In this document: positions 7,627 through 15,115 of the stretch, in pieces | How the letters are laid out: every line of letters begins with the position of its first letter | Position numbering within the stretch: position 1 is the stretch's first letter | Origin: a virus | Strand: one strand, 5' to 3' | IMG/VR virus record: IMGVR_UViG_3300038652_000127 | Coordinates: 1 to 28,009 of that record | DNA: 28,009 nucleotides | Translations under genes and position numbers: made by a program | The notes under the pieces: generated by a model | Database searches by the model: none | What the model was told of the DNA's origin: nothing | What the model saw: only the letters and a program-made list of their open reading frames with translations

Positions 7627-7720
7627 TGAAGTATTCCTTTAAAACATTATGTAGGTTGATTTGGTTTAGTGCTTCTTCATACCAGTGGGCATGATGTTCT
7701 GTGTGTTTATGCTTGTTCAT
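7619..7720 (-). CDS. Small histidine-rich protein (33 residues)
   Basis: An ATG at 7720 opens a 33-codon frame beginning MNKHKHTEHHAHWYEEAL. It overlaps the end of the 82-residue gene by 14 bases and its TGA overlaps the dsbA-like start by three bases, closing what would otherwise be an 80-base gap. GAGG lies 10 bases before the start. There are six histidines in the first 12 residues, suggesting possible metal binding, but no family is recognised. Confidence 0.5.
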   Translation of the reverse strand: MNKHKHTEHHAHWYEEALNQINLHNVLKEYFND

Positions 7721-7955
7721 GCTGTAATTGCCTCACCATTCCTTCAATTTGGATAACATCGTCGTATACGTACACATTAGGAAACCACTGAAAGCCATAC
7801 CGTTCAATATGATTCACTGTATGTGCAATATCTTTCTCTAGTGCTCTTGTCGCGTATGTTGTGCGACATGCGTGTAATTGTGATAACACACGATTAAATC
7901 GAACCTCGAGTGGCTTAGAGCGGTTTTGTTGCTTGTTACGAGAGAAATGAGCCAT
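7707..7955 (-). CDS. Small basic protein of unknown function
   Basis: The 82-residue product starts with a basic segment (NKQQNRSKPLEVRFNR) and has a helical region near residues 34-52 (TYATRALEKDIAHTVNHIERYG) followed by FQWFPNVYVYDDVIQIEGMVRQL. It lies between gp32 and the dsbA-like gene, where T4 has genes 59 and 33, but I see no convincing similarity to either. AAGGA lies 10 bases before the ATG and downstream of the gp32 terminator. Confidence 0.6.
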   Translation of the reverse strand: MAHFSRNKQQNRSKPLEVRFNRVLSQLHACRTTYATRALEKDIAHTVNHIERYGFQWFPNVYVYDDVIQIEGMVRQLQHEQA

Positions 7956-7972
7956 TGTATCTGAATCCTTAT

Positions 7973-7996
7973 AAAAAGGAAGACCGATTCTTCCCT
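7973..7996 (-). terminator. Terminator after gp32
   Basis: GGAAGA (7978-7983) pairs with TCTTCC (7989-7994) around a five-base loop. Read leftward the hairpin is followed by TTTTT. It lies in the 78-base gap after the gp32 stop. T4 gene 32 is also followed by a terminator. Confidence 0.65.
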
Positions 7997-8033
7997 TTGG
8001 TGTTTAAAACAACATTCGTTGTTGGTTATCTGT

Positions 8034-9077
8034 TTATTTGCGGTTGTTCTTCATTGCAAGCAAACGCTCACGCGCTGACATTTTTGGTTGTTCTTCTTCA
8101 CTACCCGAAGATTCTTCACTGGATGCTTGTTGATCTTCTTGCGTGTCCCACGCAGGCTCGTCGGCTTCCACTTCTTGCTTGTCGGATGCTGCTTCCTGTT
8201 TGGCCTTTTCGCGGACTTCATCTAGCTTACTGGATGAGTTACCACCACGCAAGGGCTTGTCGTCTTCTTCTGCGTTACCTGATGAACGAGAAGGAGAAGA
8301 AATACCAACTTTCTTCAGTGCTTCTGCATACAGATCTTCGGCTTTCTCTAACCAAGCAACAACTTCTTCGGTCGTAGTGTTGTTTGGGATGGAGTCTAGT
8401 GTGCTGAAGTCGTACTGATCCGCCACTGCATCTTCTAGGTATTCCAGTTCTTCGTCGGTTACTTTGGAACGTTCGAAGTAGCTGTTTTCGTAAGAAGCAA
8501 AACCACCACCATTCGATGTTTTCTTGATTACAAAAGGAATCTCACAAATTTCATCTTCAGAGATTTGGCCTTCGGAGATTTGGTTCTTGATGATGTTCTC
8601 AATCGCATAGGGTAACTCAAACAACTTGATTTCGTTGTTCTTATCATCCTTTTGGATTTCGAAAGGACTGTCCAGCACGACACACGTAGTAAGTGTGATG
8701 TCTTTGGGCATCCATTTCTTTCCTTCTTCTTTCAACTCTTTGCTGTTGGTTTCTTTGGCTTCTGCAAAGAGGTCAAATCCTTTCTGACATGCAGGGCAGT
8801 CTTCACTAGACGAACGATAGCTACAGTTAACGACACCTGCACCACGAATCATTTGGTCTTTTCCTTCGCGGTTTTTAACTTTCAGTTTCGGGCCATGAAT
8901 GCCGTACTTCGTCCAGAACTGGCCGTTGGTATCAGGGATGAAAAGAATCTTCATCTTCTGGCCTTCTTTGAGATCGAAGTAGTTTAGTTTGCGACGATCA
9001 CCGCCTTTGGAATTCTCGGCAGCAATATCTTTTGCTAGGTTTTGGGTAATCTTCGTTTTAAGATTAGGAATAGCCAT
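8034..9077 (-). CDS. 32: gp32-like single-stranded DNA-binding protein
   Basis: The 347-residue protein has the T4 gp32 plan (301 residues). A basic N-terminal cooperativity arm is followed by an OB-fold core containing KMKILFIPDT. A zinc site is provided by His61, Cys85, Cys94 and Cys97 (NCSYRSS then CPAC), which parallels the His-Cys-Cys-Cys site of gp32. The long acidic C-terminal region (about residues 270-335), rich in E, D, S and Q, is the part that contacts replisome partners in T4. An unusual feature is the final basic helix MSARERLLAMKNNRK after the acidic tail. The protein coats ssDNA during replication, recombination and repair. A late-like box lies 60 bases upstream and a terminator follows. 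Confidence 0.9.
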   Translation of the reverse strand: MAIPNLKTKITQNLAKDIAAENSKGGDRRKLNYFDLKEGQKMKILFIPDTNGQFWTKYGIHGPKLKVKNREGKDQMIRGAGVVNCSYRSSSEDCPACQKGFDLFAEAKETNSKELKEEGKKWMPKDITLTTCVVLDSPFEIQKDDKNNEIKLFELPYAIENIIKNQISEGQISEDEICEIPFVIKKTSNGGGFASYENSYFERSKVTDEELEYLEDAVADQYDFSTLDSIPNNTTTEEVVAWLEKAEDLYAEALKKVGISSPSRSSGNAEEDDKPLRGGNSSSKLDEVREKAKQEAASDKQEVEADEPAWDTQEDQQASSEESSGSEEEQPKMSARERLLAMKNNRK

Positions 9078-9136
9078 AATAGTCTTTTACCTGTTCATTT
9101 TAAGGGTTGGTGTTGCTCTGTGATTATCGAGCGGGT

Positions 9137-9144
9137 TATTTATT
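9137..9144 (-). promoter_or_regulatory. Candidate late promoter box before gp32 (AATAAATA)
   Basis: On the minus strand AATAAATA matches seven of eight bases of TATAAATA and overlaps the clamp stop codon, 60 bases before the gp32 ATG. T4 gene 32 also has a late promoter. The leader between box and gene is A-rich and little structured near the start. Confidence 0.3.
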
Positions 9145-9850
9145 ACGATGCCATCGGCAAAATCATTGCACTAAACAGCACTAGATCAAAATTTGCAATA
9201 CCGTGTTGGTCGATGGTAAACACTGACTTCCCATCAGGTGAAACACCCGCCGCTTTGTTCATCACGGTTTGAAAAGGCAGTACTTCCCACACACCACGTT
9301 CTGTTTCGATGTTTACATCTTCAATTTCCTCGTTGAAAGAATCATCTTCACCATCAGAGATTACGATTCGAAGATAACCACCGTCTCCATGAACACTTAT
9401 TGTACGCTCTTCTTTGTTCCCTGTAAAGGCCATTGCGGCAATTGCTTTGCCTAAATTTTTCACATAATCAGATTCAAACGTAATAGCATCCGACTGAATG
9501 CTAGCGGGAGCAGCTTTAGGAGCACTGATATTCGTCGGTTTAGCAAAACGGAAAGATGCTTTGCGTCGTCCCTGTTTGATCACTACATCTTTGATCATAC
9601 CATTATTTTCGGTGAATCCGGCTGTTGATTTTTCAATATCAAACAGATTGAGACGGGACAATAGGCCACGAACCGAATGAATGCCCATCGGTGCATCGGT
9701 GACAACCGCGTCAATACGATCAAATACAATGATACTTCCGTCGCTATGAGCGGCACGAATCAATGTTTTATCACCATCTGGCTCAATGATGGCTTCTGCA
9801 ATACCGATAGACTGTAGAGTCTCTAGGATTTGTTTAAGTTCTGCTAGCAT
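9143..9850 (-). CDS. 45: gp45-like sliding clamp
   Basis: The 235-residue protein matches T4 gp45 (228 residues) in length and plan. It has an N-terminal helix (LKQILETLQSIG), strands with IRAAHSDGSIIVF, a GIHSVRGLLSRLNLF segment near residues 56-70 comparable to the LNGFLGILSLV helix of gp45, and a second clamp domain with ITFESDYVKNLGKAIAAMAF and FDLVLFSAMILP at the end. The trimeric clamp tethers polymerase to DNA and activates late transcription in T4. It sits between dCMP deaminase and gp32 rather than next to the clamp loader genes. Confidence 0.78.
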   Translation of the reverse strand: MLAELKQILETLQSIGIAEAIIEPDGDKTLIRAAHSDGSIIVFDRIDAVVTDAPMGIHSVRGLLSRLNLFDIEKSTAGFTENNGMIKDVVIKQGRRKASFRFAKPTNISAPKAAPASIQSDAITFESDYVKNLGKAIAAMAFTGNKEERTISVHGDGGYLRIVISDGEDDSFNEEIEDVNIETERGVWEVLPFQTVMNKAAGVSPDGKSVFTIDQHGIANFDLVLFSAMILPMAS

Positions 9851-9859
9851 AATAAAATA

Positions 9860-10270
9860 TCACTCGGGTAGTTGGGTTACAGTAACACCGTGACTGCGAA
9901 GATAATCTACTCCGTCTGTCATTCGGTAGGTGTGTCTATAGTAAACGATGGATACACCCGCGTCAACTATTTCATGCGCACACATCAAACATGGTGCATG
10001 GCTGACGAACAATGTAGAACCAGTTGATGTGTCGTTGGTCATCCGTAGTTTATTAAGACAGTTGATTTCTGCATGGTTTACTTCAGTGCGAGTAACACCA
10101 TTAAGTTCACACACATTGGTTTCAAACCCAGCGGGTGTACCATTACACCCACAGGCAATTGGTGCACCATTCTTCACCAGAAGAGCACCAACTTTAAGCC
10201 GTTCACATGCAGAGGTAAGGCCGAATCGTTCGGCCATGTCCATGTATGCAAGTATATATTTGTCTTTCAT
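9860..10270 (-). CDS. cd: dCMP deaminase
   Basis: The 136-residue zinc deaminase converts dCMP to dUMP for thymidylate synthesis. Zinc and catalytic residues are clear: HAE (His66, Glu68) and PCLMC (Cys94, Cys97). The segment CGCNGTPAGF near residues 40-49 is the usual substrate-loop motif of dCMP deaminases. It is shorter than T4 Cd (193 residues), lacking long insertions. The gene starts three bases after the ligase stop and is probably translationally coupled. It works with the thymidylate synthase at 18983-19915. Confidence 0.9.
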   Translation of the reverse strand: MKDKYILAYMDMAERFGLTSACERLKVGALLVKNGAPIACGCNGTPAGFETNVCELNGVTRTEVNHAEINCLNKLRMTNDTSTGSTLFVSHAPCLMCAHEIVDAGVSIVYYRHTYRMTDGVDYLRSHGVTVTQLPE

Positions 10271-10273
10271 TGG

Positions 10274-11587
10274 TTATAGCCCAAGCATTGAGAAAATTTT
10301 AGCACTGTCATCGGCTTCTTGTTTGTCTTTACGGCTTTCAACAATACGCGGAAGATAGAAACTGAATTGTCCTTTCTTCTCTGATACATCATGAATACGA
10401 CACGTTTGAATAGACCCAATGAAATGCTCAGGAGGCATCAGTCGGTCTTCGTCTGAAAGACCAGAACCAACACCGCCCGTAATCATACCATCACTGGTGG
10501 TTACAATCAAAGAACCAATGTGTCCTTCTTTCTTTTTATGTGGAGTAACCCCGATTACTTCTACATCCACTTCAACTTCTCGTTTGAGTTTACACCAGTG
10601 CTTAGAGCGCTTGTTCTCATATGGGTGATTTAGAGTCTTGACCATAATGCCTTCTTTGCGAGCAAGAACTGCCGATTCGTATAAGGCATCCACTTCTTCT
10701 CGCGCATGACAAACCGTCATAGGAACCTGTTTTAATTCAACAATCGATGATAAATCCCTCATGGTTTCTGTTAGATGGTCAGTGCGTTTAGGGTACGGAG
10801 TGTCATCACCATCCATGATAGCAGTGATCGTTGCTTGATCGAATACATAGAAAACCGCCCGTGCTTCCATTTCACCCGTATTTGAACCGTTCAGTGACCG
10901 ATTGGCGATCCCGTTGGTGATTGCTCGTGGTAATGGTTTTCCTTCTTCGTCACTGAATACAAGTTCGGTGTCTAGGATGAAGTCATCATTTTGGCCATAA
11001 TTTGCCTCAATTCTTTTCTTCAAAGAAGCAAAACCAGGGTAGATATTTCCGTTTGACGAGAAAATTGTTACCTTGCCGCATTCAACGAAAATCAAACACC
11101 GTGTACCATCTAGCTTATCCTGTACACATAACGGGTACGTCATCTTGTCTAGGTGACTTCGTTCTTCGCCTTTCATCGGTTGAAAAATAGGGATCAACTG
11201 CTTCCCGACTAATTTATTGATCGACGATGCTCCAACACCACACCTCAGGTCTTTTGCTACTACAGACGACCAGAAGAATGCACGAGCATCCTTATCAATG
11301 CCAACCAAATCAGCCACATACTGAAGAGTGGATTTGATGTTAGCACGCGAAACAGTCACATCACAGGATGCCAGCAACCCAGCAACCTCAGCATCCGTAT
11401 AGAGTTCTGTTCGATCAGTGGTTGGTTGTGGGAGTGATGATGCGTTAAAAACAATGAAAGGGTTCATTGCTGCATAAAAACACTCTTCTAGCCCAGGCGT
11501 CGTGTTCCATGCGTCTGCCAGGATAGACATTTTTTCTTTCTTTCCTGCGGTGCCTTTCAATTGGTTAATCGTTGATTCAATGCTCAT
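10274..11587 (-). CDS. 30: ATP-dependent DNA ligase (gp30-like)
   Basis: The 437-residue protein seals nicks in DNA. The adenylation motif is DKLDGTR with Lys158. Further nucleotidyltransferase motifs follow: SSNGNIY, DDFILDTELVF, KEGIMVKTL and HWCKLKRE. The N-terminal helical region (about residues 1-150) and the C-terminal OB-like part with IGSLIVTTSDGMITGGVGSG fit T4 gp30 (487 residues). Its ATG overlaps the stop of the polymerase C-part by four bases (ATGA), so the two are coupled. Confidence 0.93.
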   Translation of the reverse strand: MSIESTINQLKGTAGKKEKMSILADAWNTTPGLEECFYAAMNPFIVFNASSLPQPTTDRTELYTDAEVAGLLASCDVTVSRANIKSTLQYVADLVGIDKDARAFFWSSVVAKDLRCGVGASSINKLVGKQLIPIFQPMKGEERSHLDKMTYPLCVQDKLDGTRCLIFVECGKVTIFSSNGNIYPGFASLKKRIEANYGQNDDFILDTELVFSDEEGKPLPRAITNGIANRSLNGSNTGEMEARAVFYVFDQATITAIMDGDDTPYPKRTDHLTETMRDLSSIVELKQVPMTVCHAREEVDALYESAVLARKEGIMVKTLNHPYENKRSKHWCKLKREVEVDVEVIGVTPHKKKEGHIGSLIVTTSDGMITGGVGSGLSDEDRLMPPEHFIGSIQTCRIHDVSEKKGQFSFYLPRIVESRKDKQEADDSAKIFSMLGL

Positions 11588-12528
11588 TTTCGTTTCTTCC
11601 TTTTCGTTACTTTCTTGGATTCAAAGCCAAACAGATTCATGGTCATTTCGGCTTTCTGTGATTCTAAATCCCAACCCATTGCTGCCATGTAGTTCACGAT
11701 CTTGTTATTGGCCTTCTCCCAGTTCATATTATAGTCGATGATGATATCATCCATCCACTCCGGCATCTGGTCTGTATCAATGGGGTAGGCCATATATTTT
11801 GAATCGGGGTGCTTGATATAAATTATTCCAATCTTGTCACCAGGATCGATCCTGGTGTCTTCAACACCACACATTGAGTTATAGAACATCGCAGCATTGG
11901 CCTGATATGGTATGCCTTTCTTTGACCCCGTTTCTGCTAGCTTGCGCTGGTACGTTGCTAGCGTATTACACCCACTGGGTTTGGCTATATCAGTCATTGG
12001 CTTGTCTTCGAATATCTTCTTTTCTTCTGCCACGATTTTCTTCAACCCATCGATATCATCACCCGCAAGAACAGCATCAACCATTCTTTTCAATATAGAT
12101 TTTACGGCTTTTGATGTGTCAGACCGCTTCAACTCGACACCCATGATCTTCAGCTTGTCAGTTTTCTTTCCTTCTTCATTGATGACATGCATGACATACC
12201 GTTTCTTCGTTAAGAAGAACGAACAATCGGATACAATCTCGCGGTCTGTCTGAATGGTTTCTTTTCTATCGGTTGGTGCATTGAATGCTTTCATGACGAA
12301 ATCAGGGAAACTCGCATTAACCATGCTGCCAATTTCATCTGCGGTTTCTACGATATGATCCTCGTCCATATCGGGTGTGACCACATCGCTCATTCGCATC
12401 ATAATACTATCAGTATCACCAGCAATAGCATTATTCAAATGAGTTTTCTTGTACTCCAAAACGCCTTCGGCGTTTTTCAACCATGCCCATATTACATTAT
12501 CCTCTTCAAAATCAACAAATTGTGTCAT
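11584..12528 (-). CDS. 43B: DNA polymerase gp43, C-terminal part (motif C and thumb)
   Basis: The 314-residue protein supplies what the N-part lacks. Palm motif C is AGDTDSI (residues 36-42), followed by KKRYVMHV, KIMGVELKRSDTSKAV and a thumb domain. The end has EMTMNLFGFE, resembling the clamp-binding tail of T4 gp43 (ASLFDMFDF), followed by a basic tail KKVTKRKKRK. Residues 1-35 precede motif C and are unexpected. Residues 14-31 align without gaps to residues 16-33 of the N-part (shared W, G, L, E, L and basic pairs), as if the start of a full-length polymerase gene had been fused to motif C. GGGAG lies upstream of the ATG. This gene is transcribed before the N-part. Confidence 0.9.
   Translation of the reverse strand: MTQFVDFEEDNVIWAWLKNAEGVLEYKKTHLNNAIAGDTDSIMMRMSDVVTPDMDEDHIVETADEIGSMVNASFPDFVMKAFNAPTDRKETIQTDREIVSDCSFFLTKKRYVMHVINEEGKKTDKLKIMGVELKRSDTSKAVKSILKRMVDAVLAGDDIDGLKKIVAEEKKIFEDKPMTDIAKPSGCNTLATYQRKLAETGSKKGIPYQANAAMFYNSMCGVEDTRIDPGDKIGIIYIKHPDSKYMAYPIDTDQMPEWMDDIIIDYNMNWEKANNKIVNYMAAMGWDLESQKAEMTMNLFGFESKKVTKRKKRK
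12458..12477. repeat. Perfect hairpin inside the 43B leader segment
   Basis: AAAACGCC and GGCGTTTT form a perfect 8-base-pair stem with a three-base loop, flanked by T runs on both strands. It looks like a bidirectional terminator but lies inside the coding region, within the segment resembling the polymerase N-terminus. It may be a relic of the rearrangement that split the gene, or chance. Confidence 0.4.
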
Positions 12529-12563
12529 GTGTACTCTATCTCCCTGTTATATTTTCATTATAT

Positions 12564-12983
12564 TCACCCAAACATTTCAGATAATAAATCAGCCTTGGAT
12601 AATTTCTTCTTTGTTTCCTTTTCTTCGATGGCTTCGACTGCTGCGTCAACCACATCATCTTCATCATCTTCATAGATGATGGTAGGGATATCATTAGAAA
12701 AGACAAGACGTGTTGCGAACTGGTAGACACAAAACTGAATATCAATCGGGTCATACTCGAATTTCTTTTTCTTCCCACTTACAACCAATGTGATGTGGGT
12801 TTCGCTGTATGAATCGATATGCACTTGAATCGTAGGGATTCCTGTTTCTTTCAGCCCCACTGTAACCATCAACCCGATCATCCATTCTTCCATATTCTCA
12901 TATAGAACATTCGTGCATGGTATTACCGTCATCCCCCGAGAATTAAGAGGGTGCCGCTTCTTCATACGTTCCAATGTGTTCAT
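12564..12983 (-). CDS. Unknown protein with possible clamp-binding C-terminus
   Basis: The 139-residue protein has no family I can name. A mixed alpha/beta core (residues 15-95) is followed by a strongly acidic stretch (YEDDEDDVVDAAVEAIEEKE) and the end KKLSKADLLSEMFG. This last segment resembles clamp-binding tails of T4 proteins (gp43 ends SLFDMFDF), so an association with gp45 is possible but not shown. ATG 12983 is preferred over 13058, because the longer form would run across the terminator hairpin at 13001-13029. It precedes the polymerase C-part by 35 bases. Confidence 0.65.
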   Translation of the reverse strand: MNTLERMKKRHPLNSRGMTVIPCTNVLYENMEEWMIGLMVTVGLKETGIPTIQVHIDSYSETHITLVVSGKKKKFEYDPIDIQFCVYQFATRLVFSNDIPTIIYEDDEDDVVDAAVEAIEEKETKKKLSKADLLSEMFG

Positions 12984-13000
12984 GTGTGTTTCATTCCTAC

Positions 13001-13029
13001 AAAGAAAAAGGGACATGCGATGTCCCTTT
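13001..13029 (-). terminator. Rho-independent terminator after the small membrane gene
   Basis: AAAGGGACAT and ATGTCCCTTT form a perfect 10-base-pair stem with a three-base loop. On the minus strand it is followed by a U-rich run (TTTTTCTTT). It ends the unit containing the membrane protein gene at 13073 and marks the start of the leftward replication unit. Confidence 0.85.
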
Positions 13030-13072
13030 ATGATACCCGATAGTCTACTGTGATACAATTATTTCTATATCG

Positions 13073-13237
13073 TCAGAATAACAAAGAAAGCAATAACACG
13101 AAGAGTAGAACATCGATAGTCGCTACCGTATAAAATTCTTTTCGACTGGAATAACAGTTTTTATCGAACTGGAATTTGGTTTGAAACGGTATAGCTAGTT
13201 TGTAGGCATAATCCGTTAAGAACTCAATATACGTCAT
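13073..13237 (-). CDS. Small single-pass membrane protein (54 residues)
   Basis: From ATG 13237, with AAAGGA about nine bases upstream, the product has an N-terminal soluble part (MTYIEFLTDYAYKLAIPF) and a C-terminal membrane segment of about 18 residues (ATIDVLLFVLLLSLLF). A longer frame starting at 13345 exists but lacks a binding site and reads through a region of odd composition. A small tail-anchored protein beside a coiled-coil membrane protein could belong to lysis or superinfection control. No family is recognised. Confidence 0.6.
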   Translation of the reverse strand: MTYIEFLTDYAYKLAIPFQTKFQFDKNCYSSRKEFYTVATIDVLLFVLLLSLLF

Positions 13238-13356
13238 TTGGTTTTCCTTTGTGGTTTTGTATTTCTTCTTTGATTTTATGAACGAAGACACGAGACAGGA
13301 CAGGAGCAGCCCCCTTCCTTTCTCGCCATGATCAATATCGCACATTATTCTACAAT

Positions 13357-13791
13357 TTAAAAGAAAAGTTTTGTAATTTCAACAAACACAGCAATTACAA
13401 GAGGAATCAGAATGATGCCAATCACTTTCGTGGTGAATTTTGTGAAGTTTGAGTTTTCATTAACTTGTTTTTGTAAATTGTTAATGAGTATGTGGTGGTT
13501 GTTGACTTTTTCGGTCAAGTAATCGGCTTTGATGTTACTCGAACCCACCGTAGCCTCTATTTCTTTTAGATCAGAAACCACTCTTGATAATGTATCCGCG
13601 AGTGAACCGATTTCTTTTGATTGGTTAGCTAGGGTATGCTGTGTCTTTACGACTTCTCGCAATGACATGGATATCTCTTTAAGTGATTCTTGGTGAAATG
13701 ATTGTGTAGCTTCCATCGCCGCCATTCTTTCTCTGACTGCATTCACCGAATCATTACCATTACTGTTATGTGGTGTGTTGGTATTAGTCAT
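13357..13791 (-). CDS. Coiled-coil protein with C-terminal membrane anchor
   Basis: The 144-residue product has a Thr/Asn-rich start, a long heptad-like region (about residues 18-118, including SLKEISMSLREVVK and LADTLSRVVSDLKEIE), and one membrane span at the end (KVIGIILIPLVIAVFVEITKLFF). This plan resembles XhlA-type haemolysin/holin accessory proteins of phages, though similarity is only architectural. ATG 13791 is chosen because an exact TATAAATA late box lies 33 bases upstream. The longer frame from 13866 would include that promoter. Late expression of a membrane coiled-coil protein fits lysis or virion assembly. Confidence 0.65.
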   Translation of the reverse strand: MTNTNTPHNSNGNDSVNAVRERMAAMEATQSFHQESLKEISMSLREVVKTQHTLANQSKEIGSLADTLSRVVSDLKEIEATVGSSNIKADYLTEKVNNHHILINNLQKQVNENSNFTKFTTKVIGIILIPLVIAVFVEITKLFF

Positions 13792-13823
13792 AATGAACCC
13801 TTTGAACCCTAATTTTGTACTAC

Positions 13824-13831
13824 TATTTATA
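13824..13831 (-). promoter_or_regulatory. Late promoter box TATAAATA
   Basis: On the minus strand the sequence is an exact match to the T4 late promoter TATAAATA. It lies 33 bases before the ATG of the coiled-coil membrane protein, after the hairpin that closes the nrd operon. Confidence 0.6.
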
Positions 13832-13854
13832 TTTTTAGGTGTTTCGTTATGACA

Positions 13855-13880
13855 CATAGCCCCCATAAAAGAGGGCTATG
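13855..13880 (-). terminator. Hairpin closing the nrd operon
   Basis: CATAGCCC (13855-13862) and GGGCTATG (13873-13880) form a perfect 8-base-pair stem 13 bases after the glutaredoxin stop. No U run follows on the minus strand, so it may be a weak terminator or an RNA-stabilising end. Confidence 0.45.
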
Positions 13881-13892
13881 ATAATCATTACA

Positions 13893-14120
13893 TTAGAAGA
13901 TACCGTACATAGCGATTAGCTCTGAATACCCACCGATCAATTCATCCCCATCAAAGATACAAGGAACCGAGCGCATACCCGCATCGATCACAGTCTGGCG
14001 GTGTTCTAGTTCTTTCTCGATATCGATGTATCGGTACTCCATTTCCTGTTCGTCGCAAAATTTCTTTGCTTTGACACAAAAAGGACATACTTCTTTGCCG
14101 TAAATTACCATATTAGTCAT
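13893..14120 (-). CDS. nrdH: Glutaredoxin (NrdH/NrdC-like)
   Basis: The 75-residue thioredoxin-fold protein has the redox centre Cys12-Pro-Phe-Cys15, the cis-proline segment SVPCIFDGDELIGGYSEL, and a short C-terminus. It donates electrons to ribonucleotide reductase. The length and operon position match NrdH of class Ib systems, while the CPFC centre is more glutaredoxin-like than the usual NrdH CxQC. It lies 11 bases after the nrdF stop and is the last gene of the operon. Confidence 0.88.
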   Translation of the reverse strand: MTNMVIYGKEVCPFCVKAKKFCDEQEMEYRYIDIEKELEHRQTVIDAGMRSVPCIFDGDELIGGYSELIAMYGIF

Positions 14121-14131
14121 TTGATTTTCCT

Positions 14132-15103
<972 letters not shown>

Positions 15104-15115
15104 TTAAAGTTAAAG

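Noticed and set aside
7955-8377. Rightward 140-codon frame opposite gp32
   Set aside because: It lies mostly antisense to the acidic tail region of gp32, whose repetitive codons leave the other strand open. It has no supporting motifs.
5524-12528. Split intein or trans-splicing at the polymerase break
   Set aside because: The break is at the DTDS motif, a favoured intein site, but the C-part leader lacks the usual C-terminal intein ending (HN or SN before Cys/Ser/Thr) and the N-part end has no intein N-terminal block after motif B.
13073-13345. 90-residue form of the small membrane protein
   Set aside because: The extra 36 residues have unusual composition and no binding site, while ATG 13237 has AAAGGA at good spacing.
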